Shown piece after piece: positions 1-14,029 of a stretch of 64,000 nucleotides of DNA; positions within the stretch are counted from its first letter, which is position 1; each line of letters begins with the position of its first letter. The DNA is taken from assembly GCA_902702965.1 (NCBI GenBank), contig CACRXP010000717.1, forward strand, positions 12,050-76,049. The letters are read 5' to 3'. Position numbers and translations under genes: made by a program. This stretch comes from Spirometra erinaceieuropaei (Eukaryota > Platyhelminthes > Cestoda > Diphyllobothriidea > Diphyllobothriidae). Below the pieces are notes generated by a model, which had not been told where the DNA came from, made no database searches, and was given only the letters and a program-made list of their open reading frames with translations.

Positions 1-479
1 CCCCCTCCTTACTGAGTGGTACCTCTGAGAGGCATTCTCGAAGGCGAAGGCACCGTCGCAATACTGGGCTTCTTCGTTGTTGCATTTACTTCCTCTTTGG
101 ACGAATCGACTCCTGGGAAGATGTGAAGGCGGAACTGATATGTCTCGCGAATGCAGTCATGGTGGCTGCATTGCTTATGATGATTGCGCACCTTTTTTAT
201 ACCCTCGGTCCAACCTTGTTCCTCTGATACACATGCAGACAATATACCCCTTACCTTCAAACATTTTCTGCGTCTTTCGCACTATTTCGTCTGTTCATCA
301 ACCGGCATATCTTCTTTTCTGCCGACACGGGTAGGGAGTCCAGCCGCATGCATAAAATATGTAGGACCTACGGTATGAACTCGTTTAGTCTTACGGTCTT
401 TCGCAAACAGCAGGGATCGCCATTGCTTGATTAATTAACGGTGACTCGTGCTTACTAAAGATTTCCGCCCTACTTCTAG
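1..479. other. No gene recognised
   Basis: Short open frames occur on both strands but none shows a domain, splice structure or repeat that I recognise. Confidence 0.5.
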
Positions 480-950
480 AATCATTTGACAGTTTGACCG
501 TCGTGACTGGCGATGCCCACCGTGTACATCACGGCAGGGTAAGGTCAGGAGCAGTGACTTTCAGTTCCGTGCATGTGATAGTATAGGGAGCACCACCTTT
601 TATTTTACAGATTGGCATCGTAATTTGATCAGTGATTATCAACTCTTTTGTCCTGCCATAGCTGTTCTTTTTCTCCCAAAACCGACTCGATCCGGTGTCG
701 AGAAGACCGGAGGCGGGAGAAGGCGCACCTAGGCGTCCCCTGGCCCTCAACGTGCACTGGCCAGAATCTTACACGCCAAGAAGAAAAGGGAGACGATTTA
801 AATCCCAATTGGCGCGGCGTGAGCCTGCGCCTGGTCGTGCCATCACACCCCGATGTTGGCATTTGTTATGGGCGCGCATTCCCGGTAACGCCTGACGGAT
901 TACAATATAACCTCTGTGTTGGTCCGGCGGGTCTACCGCGCGGCCCGTTT
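480..950 (+). repeat. Dispersed repeat family, copy A
   Basis: This block shares ordered similarity with 33600-34060 and with 34020-34140 in the intron of the TPR gene. The shared landmarks are a segment around gacagtttgaccgtc, a segment ending near agtgactt, the motif gaagaccggag, and a longer match running from aattggcgcg through ggcatttg to aacgcc and ctaccgcg. It is GC-richer than its flanks. The open frames in it (for example 648-1136) contain no recognised domain, so I treat it as an unclassified interspersed repeat rather than a gene. Confidence 0.6.
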
Positions 951-2555
951 TGGATAAAGTCAGGTCGACTGGAGGTGAGAGTGATTGCAGTGGCTGAGTA
1001 TCTTTTGCCAGACTGCATCCAAACGGAGTTCAGATTTAACTTGCTCGGATATCTAGCTGGTACTAGTTGCTGCGAGGCCACGCTAAGGACGAAAGCATCG
1101 CGACCTGGCTGTGGGTTTGGAACACGGACGAAGTAGGTGGGAGTGAGGACCGATAGGTTGGCACACACAATAACTTTCATTCACGCCGTGAGAAAGGTAC
1201 ACAATTTGGTTTTTGTATGCTGCGTTGGGCGTCCATTAGAACACCCGTTACGGCTGAAAACGACAGTGTAAGCCACCTGTAACCGGGGCGTAGTTTCCCG
1301 GGTAGGACGGTTTCGTATCGCTGTCCCCACTTGCTGCGTACAAGGGTGATTGTAAGTTCCGTCCCCTCCGAATTCAACTTTGCGGCGTATGACGGGACCT
1401 TTCCTAAGGGTAGTACACGTAGATGTTATTCATCTGCTGCGGACAGTCACGTAAGCTTGATTGCTAAGACCGGCAGAACAAATACGGATCATCCTAATTA
1501 TTAGAAACGCTGAGCAGTACCACCCTGTCAACTAGCATTAGGTCGGCTCCAAAGATGTAACCAAGCCGAGCATCTGACGTGGGGGTGTAGATTGAAACGA
1601 CATGGTAGATGTCCCTCTTCAAACGCATGGTGGTCGGTCACTGCCTTCTGTGGCACGGTGCGGTGCCTGCAACACCGTCTGCCAGTGCAGCCACGTAGGA
1701 ATCTGTGCTAGGGAGGTGGGAAGAGAATAGACGTTGGGGGTGTTTATTTCTCGAAGGTAGGGCTCGCACCGGGCAGATGCTAGGCGCCAGACATATTTTT
1801 GTTGGCCCTTCATGTCATTTTCAAGTGGGACAGGCATATCACGGCAACAGAAACTGAGCATCCTTTACCAGTTGGATATCCTGGATGACCGACTATTGGT
1901 TCTTGCGAGCGTCGTGTTGTTAGTCATGTTTCCAAAAAGATTTCTTAAGTTTTTGGCGGGATGCGACTTTTAATGACCGCCCAGTTTGTGTGAGACTCGC
2001 TCCTTCGGTCCTGAGTGGTTGAACACTGCGGGTCTGTAGTGACAATGTAACCTACCACATGGCGCTGGTTTACTTGCTTTGCCCAAGAGTTATAGGTCAA
2101 CTGCGACTGCTCTTTGACTTCAGGTGGCATTGTCACCAGTGGACCCACTACCTAGGATCTAGGCTCGACCTAGGAGCCTATGTGATTCGCGGTCAGCCGT
2201 TGTTAAATGCCGCACTCATCTGCCACCCGTGGGCTTAGGAGACAAGGAGGGCTCTTTCCTTGGCGCAGTATTGTTTTCACGTACGGCATCTGGATGTTCG
2301 GAGGTTTAGCTGATTAAGTGCCCTTTGTTTGGCCCCGAATACTTAGCATTTGTACAATGGGCACGGGGGAACGGTAACCAGAAAGTGTAGAGCAAAAAGA
2401 TCTAGTCACAGGTTTCACCAATAAGGAATTTTGAATTGGCATTCGTAGCACTCCAAGAGATTGAGAGAGCAGTACGCTTTACTTCTAGTGTACTTCTAGG
2501 ATTTTCAGCAAGGACGCCTCTCATTCCCGTGGCCAGAATAGAAATTAATAGATGA
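951..2555. other. No gene recognised
   Basis: Only short unrelated open frames on both strands. No repeat shared with the rest of the window was noticed. Confidence 0.45.
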
Positions 2556-2559
2556 TGAA

Positions 2560-4295
2560 AGTTAATGGGTTTGCATAAAACTACAAACTACTATGGGGAC
2601 AGTTCGAGTTCCAGTTTCTGTATATCGGCCTCTTCACACGTTAGGTATCGTGCAACTGGTGGCAGTAATGGACGCTTATACGGCAAGAGATGCGCCGGAA
2701 GACACAGCGCACGGGGAGGAAAGACTCCGCAGCCACTAATTCGGAGTGAAGGGTATGGACGACATCATCCAGAACTCGATTAGCAAATTGCTTGACCGTT
2801 GTGAAGTGTCCTATTAAGATATCAGCTGAAAAGACATAAGAAACACCGGCAGCAGAAGAAAGCCCCCGGAGGCTCATTTCCGGGTGAGCATATCTTTTTT
2901 ATGCAAGACAAGAAAAGTGGCTGGCAAACATCAAGGAATGGGAGAGAGAGGAATGGGAAACGAGTGTAATAAATGCGCTCACGAATTTAAGTGAAATGTT
3001 TTCGGTATGATGGAAGAGTGGGAAATTTGGGGACAGAGCATGACCAAGGTGCTGAGAAGGTGATAATTCATTGGGAAGCATATCAAATGATTTAGGAATG
3101 GCTGAGGGTCGCAGTCGAAAGACACACTGGATTGATTTATGATCGTCAAGCAGACCATTTCCGAACGATCACGTCGAGACACAATCATTCAGAAACTGAA
3201 GATGAGTGTGATTTCTAATAGGGTGGCCAACAACCATATCAGCGGCATAGCTAACGTATAGGCAATCGTTGAGCGATCTCAGGTCATCAATGTGAAGTGA
3301 GAATAGGTGGGGGGATAAAATGGGATGTTGAAGGACTCCGCAGTAATTAATAAGAGCAGTCGATTTTCGCTTTCCAGACTGGACAAATTGAGTGCGAAAA
3401 ACAAATTCTTTAACCTAACAGATAATCCAACCATGGGAGCTGCACTGAGATGCCTTGCTGAAGAGAGGATGGTGCGGGACTGTGTTGAAAGCAGAGTAGT
3501 CGAGATATGCTTATTCCTGCGCACAGAAACCCTTGCCAGCCTACTTAGAGCAGAGGGAAACGCAGGAGCGACAGCATCCATGGCACTACTTAAGGCTTTA
3601 TAGGGAAATTATAAAGAGTCGAAGATATTTGTACGAGACTGATATAGTGATATCTAAGTCGAATTTTTCAGTGAACATCAGAAATGCGGAGGAGCATGCG
3701 ATTGAGCACAAGGATTTTGAGCCAAAACTAGTAGACTTTTTAGGGGTAGGATTGATTCTTACTGCATGCCAAGCGTCGGGCATCTTGACTCCACGAAGGA
3801 CCTGCTAATAAGGTCCATGAGCATAGGCGCCATATGAAATGAACAGAACCTGAGGAGGAGTGATGAGACACCATCCGGCCCGTCAGCTAGTTATTCACGG
3901 ACCTTTTGAATATGCTTACCCACCGTGGCAGCAGGCACAGGACAGAAGACGCACGTGGTGAAAGCCAACTATAGTTTAGAGGAGACTCGGGCCACTGTGA
4001 GCGAAGATCAAATTTTCGTTTAATAAGTCTAAACTGGTTTCAAAATGTGTCGGTATGCTTCTTTAGCCGGTGAGGCGCATGAGATTCCTCCATATCTCAC
4101 CAGAGGAAAGCGGAAAAGAAGACGAGGAGAAAGACAGACTAGCAAGCAGATCTTTCAGTCTGGCAGTTTTCCTTCTTGCTAGGACGTTAACCTCCTTTAG
4201 ACTGTAACGTAGGCTTATTGTACAAAATTCACTCCGACGACTTAAAAATTTGAGGTATGGGGACGGAATTCTGTCAGGCCTAGCCATAACAGTTT
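2560..4295 (-). mobile_element. Decayed non-LTR retrotransposon, reverse transcriptase part
   Basis: Translating the minus strand across several frames gives the order expected of a non-LTR reverse transcriptase. Near 3900 is the entry motif PDGVSSLLLRFC. Near 3480 is a motif A relic of the AFNTVPH type. Near 3330 is a motif B relic (GVLQHPILSPHLFSLHIDDL). Near 3245 the catalytic block reads YAADMVV, where the family has YADD. A C-terminal region follows near 2880-2640 (SLRGLSSAAGVSY, then KQFANRVLDD). Numerous frameshifts and stops, and the loss of the first catalytic aspartate of the YADD block, show that it is dead. The clade is uncertain. No endonuclease part or 3' tail was found, so it is a fragment. 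Confidence 0.78.
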
Positions 4296-4834
4296 TGAGA
4301 GGACAACAAATGCCAAAACTTTCATTTAAAAATGTAAGGTGACTTGAACAAGACTCGGCATTCGATGGTGCGAAAAAGTAGGGGTAGCACTAGCTATCGA
4401 AATCTGAGGCGAACGAATATTTTGTGAGTGTCGCAAACCGTAATTTTCCTCCCCTGTTTGGTTATCAGTGCACGCTCAGAAGTCCAGTAGATTTTCGTAA
4501 TGACTAGCATCATAGCATGATTTGATCAGATTGGCAAAGTTGAGAGATCCGGGTTCATTATTTGAAGAAGATGGGCTCACCGGAACAGGTTTATTTAGAT
4601 GCTGACGTTTCGAAGAGCCTGGTCAACTCTCCATTGTCAAAGCGTAAAATGCACTTAATCGACCAGAGATCCCAAGTGGCATGTCACGCTGGTCGGTCTC
4701 GTGCTGATCGATTTTCCTCTCCTCTCGCTGCCTCGACCTCGCGGGGATGGTTGACGGACGTAGTGGTGACTCACAAAGCACACAGACAAAACGCATCAAA
4801 TTCACCCACGAACCAAACAGGTAAGGATGGTGTG
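4296..4834. other. No gene recognised
   Basis: Contains a 100-codon open frame (4562-4864) with no recognisable domain and an overlapping minus frame. Nothing else is seen. Confidence 0.4.
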
Positions 4835-5885
4835 TGCTCAGAAGCTGTAAAAATTTCAGAATGAAGTTGCCATGCGACCGCATACCTACCAAAATTAGCG
4901 ACTTCCTCATTCATCGAAGATGGACGTACTTGGTATGATGAACGCTCCTTCGTCTTCAGCAGAGCAGTCAATTGCCGCCATTTCATTACCAGCGTTTATT
5001 ATTGTCGTGATAATTTTCCGGTCATTTGGCTAACGGATACTGCGACTGGAAATGCCATTCACTCGCGCGTTCCTCATGCGCAGGCAAATTCTGGGCGTTG
5101 AATATGGAGGGAAGTCATTGCGCATGTTGCTCAGAGAGAACGGTCTTTCCCGCAATTTTAAAAGCCGTTGAATGCAGAGAAAAAATGGCAAGTCCCACCG
5201 CAGCAGTTCCAAACTTTTTCGAACCTTTCTGTATCTCGAGAAAATCCGGGGAATTGTCAGCCTTCTTTGCACGCCACTTTTACTAGGAGTTTTACGCTAC
5301 CCGGTGCCAACAATCAACCAGAAGATCCGTTATCACGATAGGAAATGTCTGGAGTCTTTTATTACATCTGATGCAGTTGTGGGTAAAAGAGTTGCTCCGA
5401 AGAAACTGGGAGATCACTTCAGACGCGAATGGCCGAGCACGTAGAAAACGTTAGGTGGAGTGACGCCAACATCCCAATCGCGATCCATGCGACGGACTTG
5501 ACCACACTTCCGAGTCCGGCGAAGTCAGAATTCTTACAGGAAGTGGGTCTTAACTGGTAAACTCGTGGTTCTCTGATCAGCACCGCGTCAACCAGTGCAA
5601 TCACATCCCCTATATTCGACCCTCAAAATGTGCCTGCGTAGAGTAAATATCCACACGAGGAGCGCGGGAGTGAATGGCGTTTCCAGTTGCAGTATCGGTA
5701 AGTCAGATGGTCGAAAAATTATCACGACAATATTCAACGCTGGTGGTGAAGTGATGACAATTGACGGTTCGGCTGCAGACTGAGAAGCGCACATCATACT
5801 AAATTCGCCCGTCGTCTATGAATGCGTTTCTCAAAATAACTCCACCTTCATAATTTTTTCCATGTGAATAATTTCTGAATTGCTT
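4835..5885. repeat. Long imperfect inverted repeat, foldback-like
   Basis: The segment 4835-5120 matches the reverse complement of 5585-5885. Paired landmarks are ttattattgtcgtgataattttc (4993 onward) against a near-identical sequence reversed at 5705-5735, the block gatactgc.actggaaa.gccattcac at 5035 against 5665-5695, and gtcaattg..atcacttca.accagcg at 4970 against 5725-5765. By eye about three quarters to four fifths of positions agree over roughly 250-290 bases, around a spacer of about 460 bases. The arrangement suggests an old foldback or MITE-like element, or an inverted duplication. No transposase or target duplication was identified. Confidence 0.7.
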
Positions 5886-8800
5886 TGCTTCTTCGATTAA
5901 AACAGCTATTTCTTGAGACACCTTATGTCATAAACGAGATTCTAAACGATTTATTTCCGTTATTTGAGCGGTCTAATTTGATAAGTCAGTGGGATGTTTT
6001 GGCGCTGCAAAACTCCGCACCTAGTTCTCTCCATGTTTTGTGTGGTGGTTCTTTAAATGTTGAACCAAACACATTCGTGCAGCGGAATGAGGTTGTGTCT
6101 ATTTCCCGACCTTGGCTGGCTGATAAGTAATATTTGGTAGAACGTTTCGATTCGTTAAAGCATAATTTTGCCATAATTGTTTTACCCGCTTTTAAAAATA
6201 CTAATGCATACAAGACCGCTGGGTTTTCACACCTATGAAGTCATTCCCCATTCTGAAATTCTGTCAAAAACACATATAACGTAAGCTTATTCGTCATCTG
6301 GTGGACTCTGGATTGATTCCTCAAGAAAACGTACCACGGGCAGACTACCAAAATTAAGAGGTATCATTTAAAACAGCAGGCTAAGAGGTTAGCGTCAGTA
6401 TTTCTATGAAAATTAAAATCTTTTGGTGAGGGCTCCGTTCCTGAACTTGCGGGGCATTTGCCTGCATTGGAGTGCTATGGTTTCTCGTCCCAACTCGAAT
6501 TTAGTCCAGGTAGTTGGATTTCGCACAGTTGAGAAGCCATAACATACTATTCCCTTTACTGGCCACTACGCAGAATGTAAGATATTTCTTTACAGGAGTG
6601 ACAGCTTTGACATATGATTGTATGATTCTTCTGGAATAAACTGTTGCACAGACCGTCCCTAATTTAATTTCCCTCAAGGGTTTGTTATGAAGATTGCACT
6701 TCTCTCTTTTGATCAGTATGATAAAACCACCTTTTGCATCGCCGTTTCTGGCTATCCATCCACTTGTGGCGCACACAACCCGTAAAGTTTCGTGTTTCTC
6801 GCTGGAAGTAACGGAAATGTTTAGTCCTTATACGGAGGCCAGAAATGATGTTGTTAAGTATCTCTCAAAAGACCGTTGGGCTGTCTTCAATAAGTAGCAA
6901 GTTTGGGTTATCGTCTGTGTTCCTTTTGATTTAGTTAAATTCCAAATTAGAATTTTCTAACTGTCCGTAGGGGATGTATTCGCTAGCAGTCCTTTTGGGA
7001 GTGGTGAATCGTCATTTATACTGTCTTCCTTCATATTCTGTCCTAAGCTAAATTAGCGCAAAAAGCAATTCCAGTTTCAGGCCCCTAAACAAATCCGGGG
7101 AAAATCCAAACCTATACTGGAAAGCCCTTGATGAGCACAGTGCATTTGTCATTTTTTGACAAAACAAGACACCGTATTGAAGTCAAGTTCTTAGTTCGGC
7201 CAGGGAAAACCCCGTCTACTTTCCTGGAGGACATGGTAGTTTATAATAAAACGGAAGTAGTACGTACATTAAAAAGATTAAGGACAGTTTGAAATCTCTT
7301 CCAACTGCTAGATCTAAATTTCCCGAATGGGAATAATCTCCATGATTATCTTAGTGAAACATATGCATACCGAATGTAGGAAAATTGTAATGTTCTTCAA
7401 TCGGAAAGCGTGTTTGTTGTCAAGCAGGTAAAGAGATTTTGTCAGTGGCAGTTTTTTTTCAAGTTTGAGTAAAAAAACTCAAAGGTTCAATTTGTAATTA
7501 AAATACTCACACTCGTGGACAATAAGTTTGGTTTTGGTTCCACTATTACCTTTTCTGACTCTTCTTTCGCCAAATTCATCCCGAACCGAAAATGAAATTT
7601 AATTTTAATGCAAAATGTAAGTCTGCTAATGGCACCACTGATATCCAGTTACCGTCTATTTAATGCGGACGAAAACTGTCTATACATTCTAACATGGCAA
7701 GTGAGGAGGTAGAAAGGACCTCAAGTGGATTTCAAATTATATTCAAAAAAGGCTTCAAAATTGATGGTGCGATACTCCTAGTGTCCGTCCTCGCAGATCA
7801 TTCTACGACATTTCCTAAAATGAGATAAAAAGCCACTTTACAATGAACATAGTCCAGAGAATTAATAAATTGTAATTGTTCGGTTGCATGCATTGTTTCA
7901 AAGGACTTTTGCGAAAGATTTTTATCGCATAATTATAAAATGTAAAGCTTTATCCGGGTCAAAAGGCCTTTCTTTGTAGGAATAACGACAGACTATATCT
8001 TAACTTTGCGGTCCTAGATATATAAGCTCCTCAAAAGCTTCATATATTTATGCCCGTATTTCGCCGTTTTTCATGGCCGTAAGACAATGTCACAACTCTG
8101 TCAACAGGAACTCAGAATTCCATTTGGTCTAAACAACCTAGTAATACGTAGTGACGTTGGAAATAAAGTTCCAACTCAAAGTAAAAATTCGCAAGAAAAC
8201 GTCTTGTCATTCGGCTAAAAGCCTACGTCTGAGAGGATTAAATCAAAATTACATAAAATGGTTTAGGAACGGTAAAACCCCTCGCGGACCCATCCAGGAT
8301 TAGAAGTAAAAGTTGTTCATGATCTTTTATGTGACATACAATTTGTCTTCATCGTGAGAAACGTAGATCTTGTTGGACACGTTTTTCTTTTATTTTGAAT
8401 TTGCTTCTACGGGAGTCGTCAGACGGTACACACTCCGTCTGATAAATGCACTTAACTCCACCATTACCCATCTCATTAGGGAAACTTTTGGTGGATGTTT
8501 ACAGTAGTGCATTCTTGCAGCTAGCCGTATACGTTCGACTAGTTACCTATACAGCACTTTTTTCGATTGCAGAGTAGTACTTAATGAAAGCTTTTAAAAT
8601 TAAAGTTTTATTTATTGGCTGCTCCACCCTCAACCGCACGACTCAAGTCGAAATATCATTAAAAGACAAAGACAATTTTTTCGACTTAGTGGATACAACT
8701 TAACAGTTCCCTTGAAAGTGACATAAAAATAAGGACAGCGAGTCTGAATGAAGTTAAGGAATTAAAATATGTTTTCGTAAATTACAGTTTTCTAACGAAA

Positions 8801-11800
8801 ACGCATTTAAGGACTTCTATAATGGCATCTCTATTTGTTTGGTATATTAGGCCCATTTGACTTGGGGAATTTTTCCGGGAGAAAAGTTTCCCACTGTCCG
8901 TTCAGAATGGACATGGCATTGTAGCATTAATATAAATGTCCTTGCCTTCTTCTATTCTTCTAGCAGACACTGAGAAAAGCCTGGGAAATTTATAAATCAG
9001 TCGATGGACTGGTAGTCGTGTTTTGAGGCAGTAAGAAAATCAACGCAATGGCTGGCCTCCGGTAGGAGTATTCATGGAAGGTACAACTAAACTACCCCAT
9101 GATAATGAAAGTATGTTTGCTTACGCTTTTACTACCCGACCTTGTATGTCTTCGCTAATTTCTGGAATTCCCGCATCCGTAAGTCAGTTCATGGGTCAAA
9201 ACAAATGGCCCAAGGTCTATTTTTGTACTGCTATACCCAGTTAGCAGACAGAGCGTCTGGAAATTGTAGAGCTGATAATACATTTTTCGAGAATTCAGAA
9301 GTCGGAACACGATTTCACACAGTTCATTAACAGCTGTGAAATTTCTGTCTTGCCTCTTATTGCTTGTCAAAGCTTCCTTAAAGTGCTCACAAGACTATTC
9401 TAACAATTCAAGGAGCAATCGAATGAATAAGCATTTTCAAATTTTTCAAACTACAGCACACAATATTTCAAACGGAATATGTCCTTTTTCTATCTGTCTC
9501 TCGTGTTACCGTTGATTTGCAGGTTTTTTTAGAGCAGGATGCAACAAATTTTCCGCGGAGATTTTAATCAAGAAACCTACGTTTACGCGTTTTGTTAAGA
9601 CTGTAGGTGACATGATAAAGCACGTTCTGTCGTTGCAGTCAACAAAAAGTCAGTCCTTAACTTCCGTTAACAACAAAAAACATCAAACGAAATGAATTAA
9701 CCGTCCGTTTTATTTTGGACCTGCTACTAGCATATAGTTCCTTCTTCCGATTGGACAGGCTTTTCCTCCAAGAAACGGAACTTAACTTCGACTAGCAAAT
9801 GCAGTCCAAGCCACAAATGTTTTTTGCATGTTCACAATGCTAAGTCTGCAGCCATTTTTTCTGATCTTATTTAATTATCACTAGAAACGCTGAATGCAAT
9901 TTTAAATTAGTTCAATATCCTGTGTCATCGACGTAAACATTTGTCATTGAGCATTTTTTGACAGGGATTCTGTAAGTTACATCACGGGAAAATTGATACT
10001 TTCACCATGAATACTGCAGAACCTGATGATCCACGCTGAATTTCAGAATGTTACTGTGCAATCCATATTACACAGAAGCAGGCGATTTCCATACTAAATC
10101 TGCTTTGCATTATTTCAAATGAAAAATGAGATGGTACTTCCGAAATGACAAAAAACCGAATAATTTGGTAAACCAACTATTATTAGACTTTCTTGGATTG
10201 ATTGGCAGTACTTTCAGATAGATTACACAGCCAGTGCCTTTAGTCCTCTCTAATGAGTTTACCGTTGGTAGTTCCTGACTTATCGGTGTTATTGGGTCTT
10301 CCTGTATGACTGTAAAGAATGATATTAAAACTAAATTAATTGTAAAGTCAGATGACAAACACATATTTTCGGTAATCATCATAAGGCCATGAGAGTTACA
10401 TGGAATTTAAGTGTTCTTAGTGCCTCGTCACGTCCTCGTGCGTTAAAAGGAATGACCTTGTTAAAATGTTAGTGTTTTCTAATAGATGCGGTATTTGTGA
10501 AAATATTTCACGACATGGTTATATTTGAGCCATACTTTTACGGTAAAACCAGCTTGCACTTTGTCGATAGCAGACTTATTTTATGCGCTTACAGAAATTT
10601 ATTGTTCTATTCTGCACCGTAAAAGAGAAGAAAAGATGAAAATGATTTCCAAACCGTCTGCAAAAGTCAAAATAAAGAACCACGTACGTTTTCAGGGTAC
10701 TGAATGCTTTCGAAAGAGTTGCGTTTGCCGAAACGAAAGATATTCCCCTTTTTGTGGCGGAGATATTGAGGAGTATCGAACAGATCACCTGGAAGGTTGT
10801 CTTCCAGCCCCATCGTCTCTGTAAGCATCGCAATTGGGAAGGAATCCCGTGCTAACGCAAAGAATAAGTCTTATTAAGCTAATCACTTTCTAAGCTGACT
10901 GGGTGAAAACTTGAAATAAGGTGAACAGTGTTTTAGTATATAACAAGTTTCAGTGCCTTTTCTCTGCCCTACGGATTAATTTTGGGAAATTTTTTACAAG
11001 ATGACTATCTCCTGCTCATTGTTTTCACACATTGTCTATAGCATTTAGGCACTGATCCTTCGTAGCCTTGGAAACAGCCTCGCCTTTCTGCTACAGAAGT
11101 TTCCATCGAGGACAAAAGCCCAAAATTAACTAAACTCAGTAAAAATTCTGAAAAAAAGTCGAATTGCGGATTTGAATTCTGACTTGGTTCTACCAACTGA
11201 CATGGTGTATCATTTGCCTCCCCTTTCCGGTTGAGGTTCACTGTATAAGAGTGCGTCTTTCAGACCACAACGTCAGATATCTACTGTTTTATTGTATAAT
11301 TTGTCCTTATTTGTTCCAGAGTGTGAGCGTTTTATTTATTGGTTTTGCTAGACATCAGAGGAATCGCCATTTCATGTAAACCGAGATTTGTTGTCTTCGG
11401 TGTTCCCCTAAGAAATTATTCTTGCTCATCTAAGCGCAGAGTAATTTTGTCAGAGTTATCTGATTCATCCTTCTACGAAGTTTTTACTCATTTCATTTCA
11501 TTATTCACTAGATGAAATTCGAGGTAACATACCGTGGAATGCGAAAAGGTAGCTGCATACTCTTGCACTGTCCCAACGTTTTCTGACATTGAGTTAAGAC
11601 TGGTCTATACTGAATTTATTTGACTCTTGTTATTTTTTCTTAGATGTCTATAATCTTCGTTAATTTTATTTCCAAAACCCCCCACTGCATCTGTAGAAGT
11701 CGTTTAACTGTGTGCGTCTGAACAAAATCAGGGGATCCAGAAATACCCAAATTCGGTTTAGAGTGACTAAGACAGCGAACTTTCGTTGGGGGTTGAAAAA

Positions 11801-14025
11801 GGGAGGTCCTTGAATGCCCCACATGCGACACCATGAGGCAAAGAAGTGCAGACACAAATTCGCATAGGGTTATCTTTTCAAAGTAGCTGCCATTTAAGGG
11901 CACGGTCACGATTAAACTTTCCGTTACTAATGAAAAAACCTGCATTTTAAATAAACGTTTGCCTTCAGTACACTATAAGTAGAGCAAGAAAAGAGTAGAA
12001 TTCATAGGAAGCCAGCAGATTAAAACGCAGTAAATGGTCGTCAAACTTGAGCTATCTGCTTAAACACCTCGCTGTTCCCTTCATGCATATGCTGCGGATT
12101 TCATCTTACTACCAACCGGAGGATAGTAGTCTGGTACCTTAATGTTTAGAAATTTCTACCATCTCTGACCGTAAACATGGATCCACATTACTTGTGTATC
12201 TTCATTTTAGAACTTCTGAGAAATAGTTTGAAATAAAAGTCTTTGATGCCTATGTGACCGTAATCTAATACACTTCGTAAGCGAATGCACAAACAGGCAG
12301 TTTTGGGACTTATCCTCCTTTTCAGCTGTTTTCAAAGGTATATGAAATACAAGACTGTAAAAGTTGGGGGTCAATGGTAACTTACGTATATATCTTGCGT
12401 ATGCCAGTCCAAAAACGAGCAGTATCGAGAGACAGGTAATATTCATTTGCCTTCAAAGAAAAGAAGATTGTATAAACAAACTACGTCCATAATTAAAAAA
12501 ACTGGCATTCAAGCCTAAACAGCATGAAAACAATTTAAGAAAGAACGATTTGACCGTATGATAAGTCAAATGGTCAAGTGGGGTTAAAATACTCCTAAGC
12601 CTACCGCATTGATAACAAAGACTGCGAATACTGACAAGCCCGTTTACTATTCACACACTTTATACTGCGACTGGCCACCTGTAGGCAGCTTGATTTACAA
12701 TTGGATAACAATCTTCCCTAATCATTAAGCGTCTTATTGGTCAGCGGGAAAAGGCTTAGATCCCACCCTTACAGGAAGAACACCTCATCATTTCATAGGC
12801 CAAACTAGATAACCCGGGTCTAAATGTTAAGCTCTGATTGTATGCAGGGTATTGCATCGAGAAAGCTTAAATGTCACTTCGTACTTCCCTAATTTGGCTC
12901 TTAATTAAAATAAACGCTTTCAAAGACTAGTAAAATAATCGGTCACATGACGTCACAGAATACCGTTCCCATGCATTTCTTAAATCCATGTTGTTGCAGT
13001 CATCAAAAGGCAATTTCTGGAAAAAATGAGAGCGATACCTAAAAAGTTATGTCATATCCGATTGTGAACGATGGCATTTTACAGATTTAAATTTATTTGA
13101 GAATGTCATACGTTTCTGCAAAAAACCAGAAAACGATACCAGCTCATTCATCTACTGAAAATAATTGATTTTAAGACCAACTAAGTCCGAGATTGCACCG
13201 CTCGGGTCTAATACGAAAAGCCTTAATCTTTTTCATCGTAAGAGAATTTCAGATGATGCAATACAGGCAAATCCTCTAAAAGACTGGCGAAATCTGGGAT
13301 GCCTTACAGCATTTGAGCAATTTTCAGCCTTTGAGGAATAAATGGCGGATATTTTTTAGTAAGCTCTTTGATTCTGCACAAAATTTTACCACATTCGTAA
13401 AATGCCTTTCAAAAGGAGGTACTCACTCTCAATATTCCTATGTACTGCCAAATCGATATGGAGTAGACAGTGCTAGGGCATATCACACGTCGAATTAACC
13501 TCGCCTGTTATTCATCGAGCGGCCACGTGGAAGCCATGCGTGAGCCCCTTGTCAGTATTATGCGGCAGTTAGGGTCCGTTGAACTTACTCTCTAACTTTA
13601 CACTCTCTATCTCAAGTCGGCCTCCCGTTAGTGTTGTTTTTGTTTTTGATATTCCAGTCGACAACGTCTCACTACTGGATGAGGCTCGCATTGCTTTCTG
13701 TTCCCAACAGAAGCTTTGAATGTTCGCGATCTCATGTTGGAGTTATTAATCAAGGCACGAATCATTTGCTTCATGTAATCTTCCATGGCCATCCAGCCCA
13801 GTTATATAATGATAGGGATTTTGTATCTTGCCAATTTCGGTGCGAATCTTTAGCGCAAACAGTCGTGTGGCCAGAGGGGCATTTGACAGGGTAATTATTT
13901 ACCGTTTTAAAAACAAACAGACTACGACGTTGGAATTCCTTCTTCGTGAATGCTGACGGTAAGAGGACTGGTTTAAAGACAATTAAAAATTATTCGCATC
14001 CTGTTATCAGAGAAACACAGGCTGC
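5886..14025. other. Long AT-rich stretch without recognisable genes
   Basis: About 8 kb of AT-rich DNA. Open frames are all about 100 codons or shorter and have no domain I recognise (for example 10110-10382 minus, 10525-10824 plus, 11640-11945 minus). Undetected short host exons or very old repeats are possible but cannot be supported. Confidence 0.45.
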
Positions 14026-14029
14026 ACTC

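Noticed and set aside
648..1136. 162-codon plus frame in the first kilobase
   Set aside because: It lies within an interspersed repeat whose other copies do not keep the frame, and it has no recognisable domain.
2565..2783. Plus-strand frame of 72 codons
   Set aside because: It is antisense to the C-terminal region of the decayed minus-strand reverse transcriptase.
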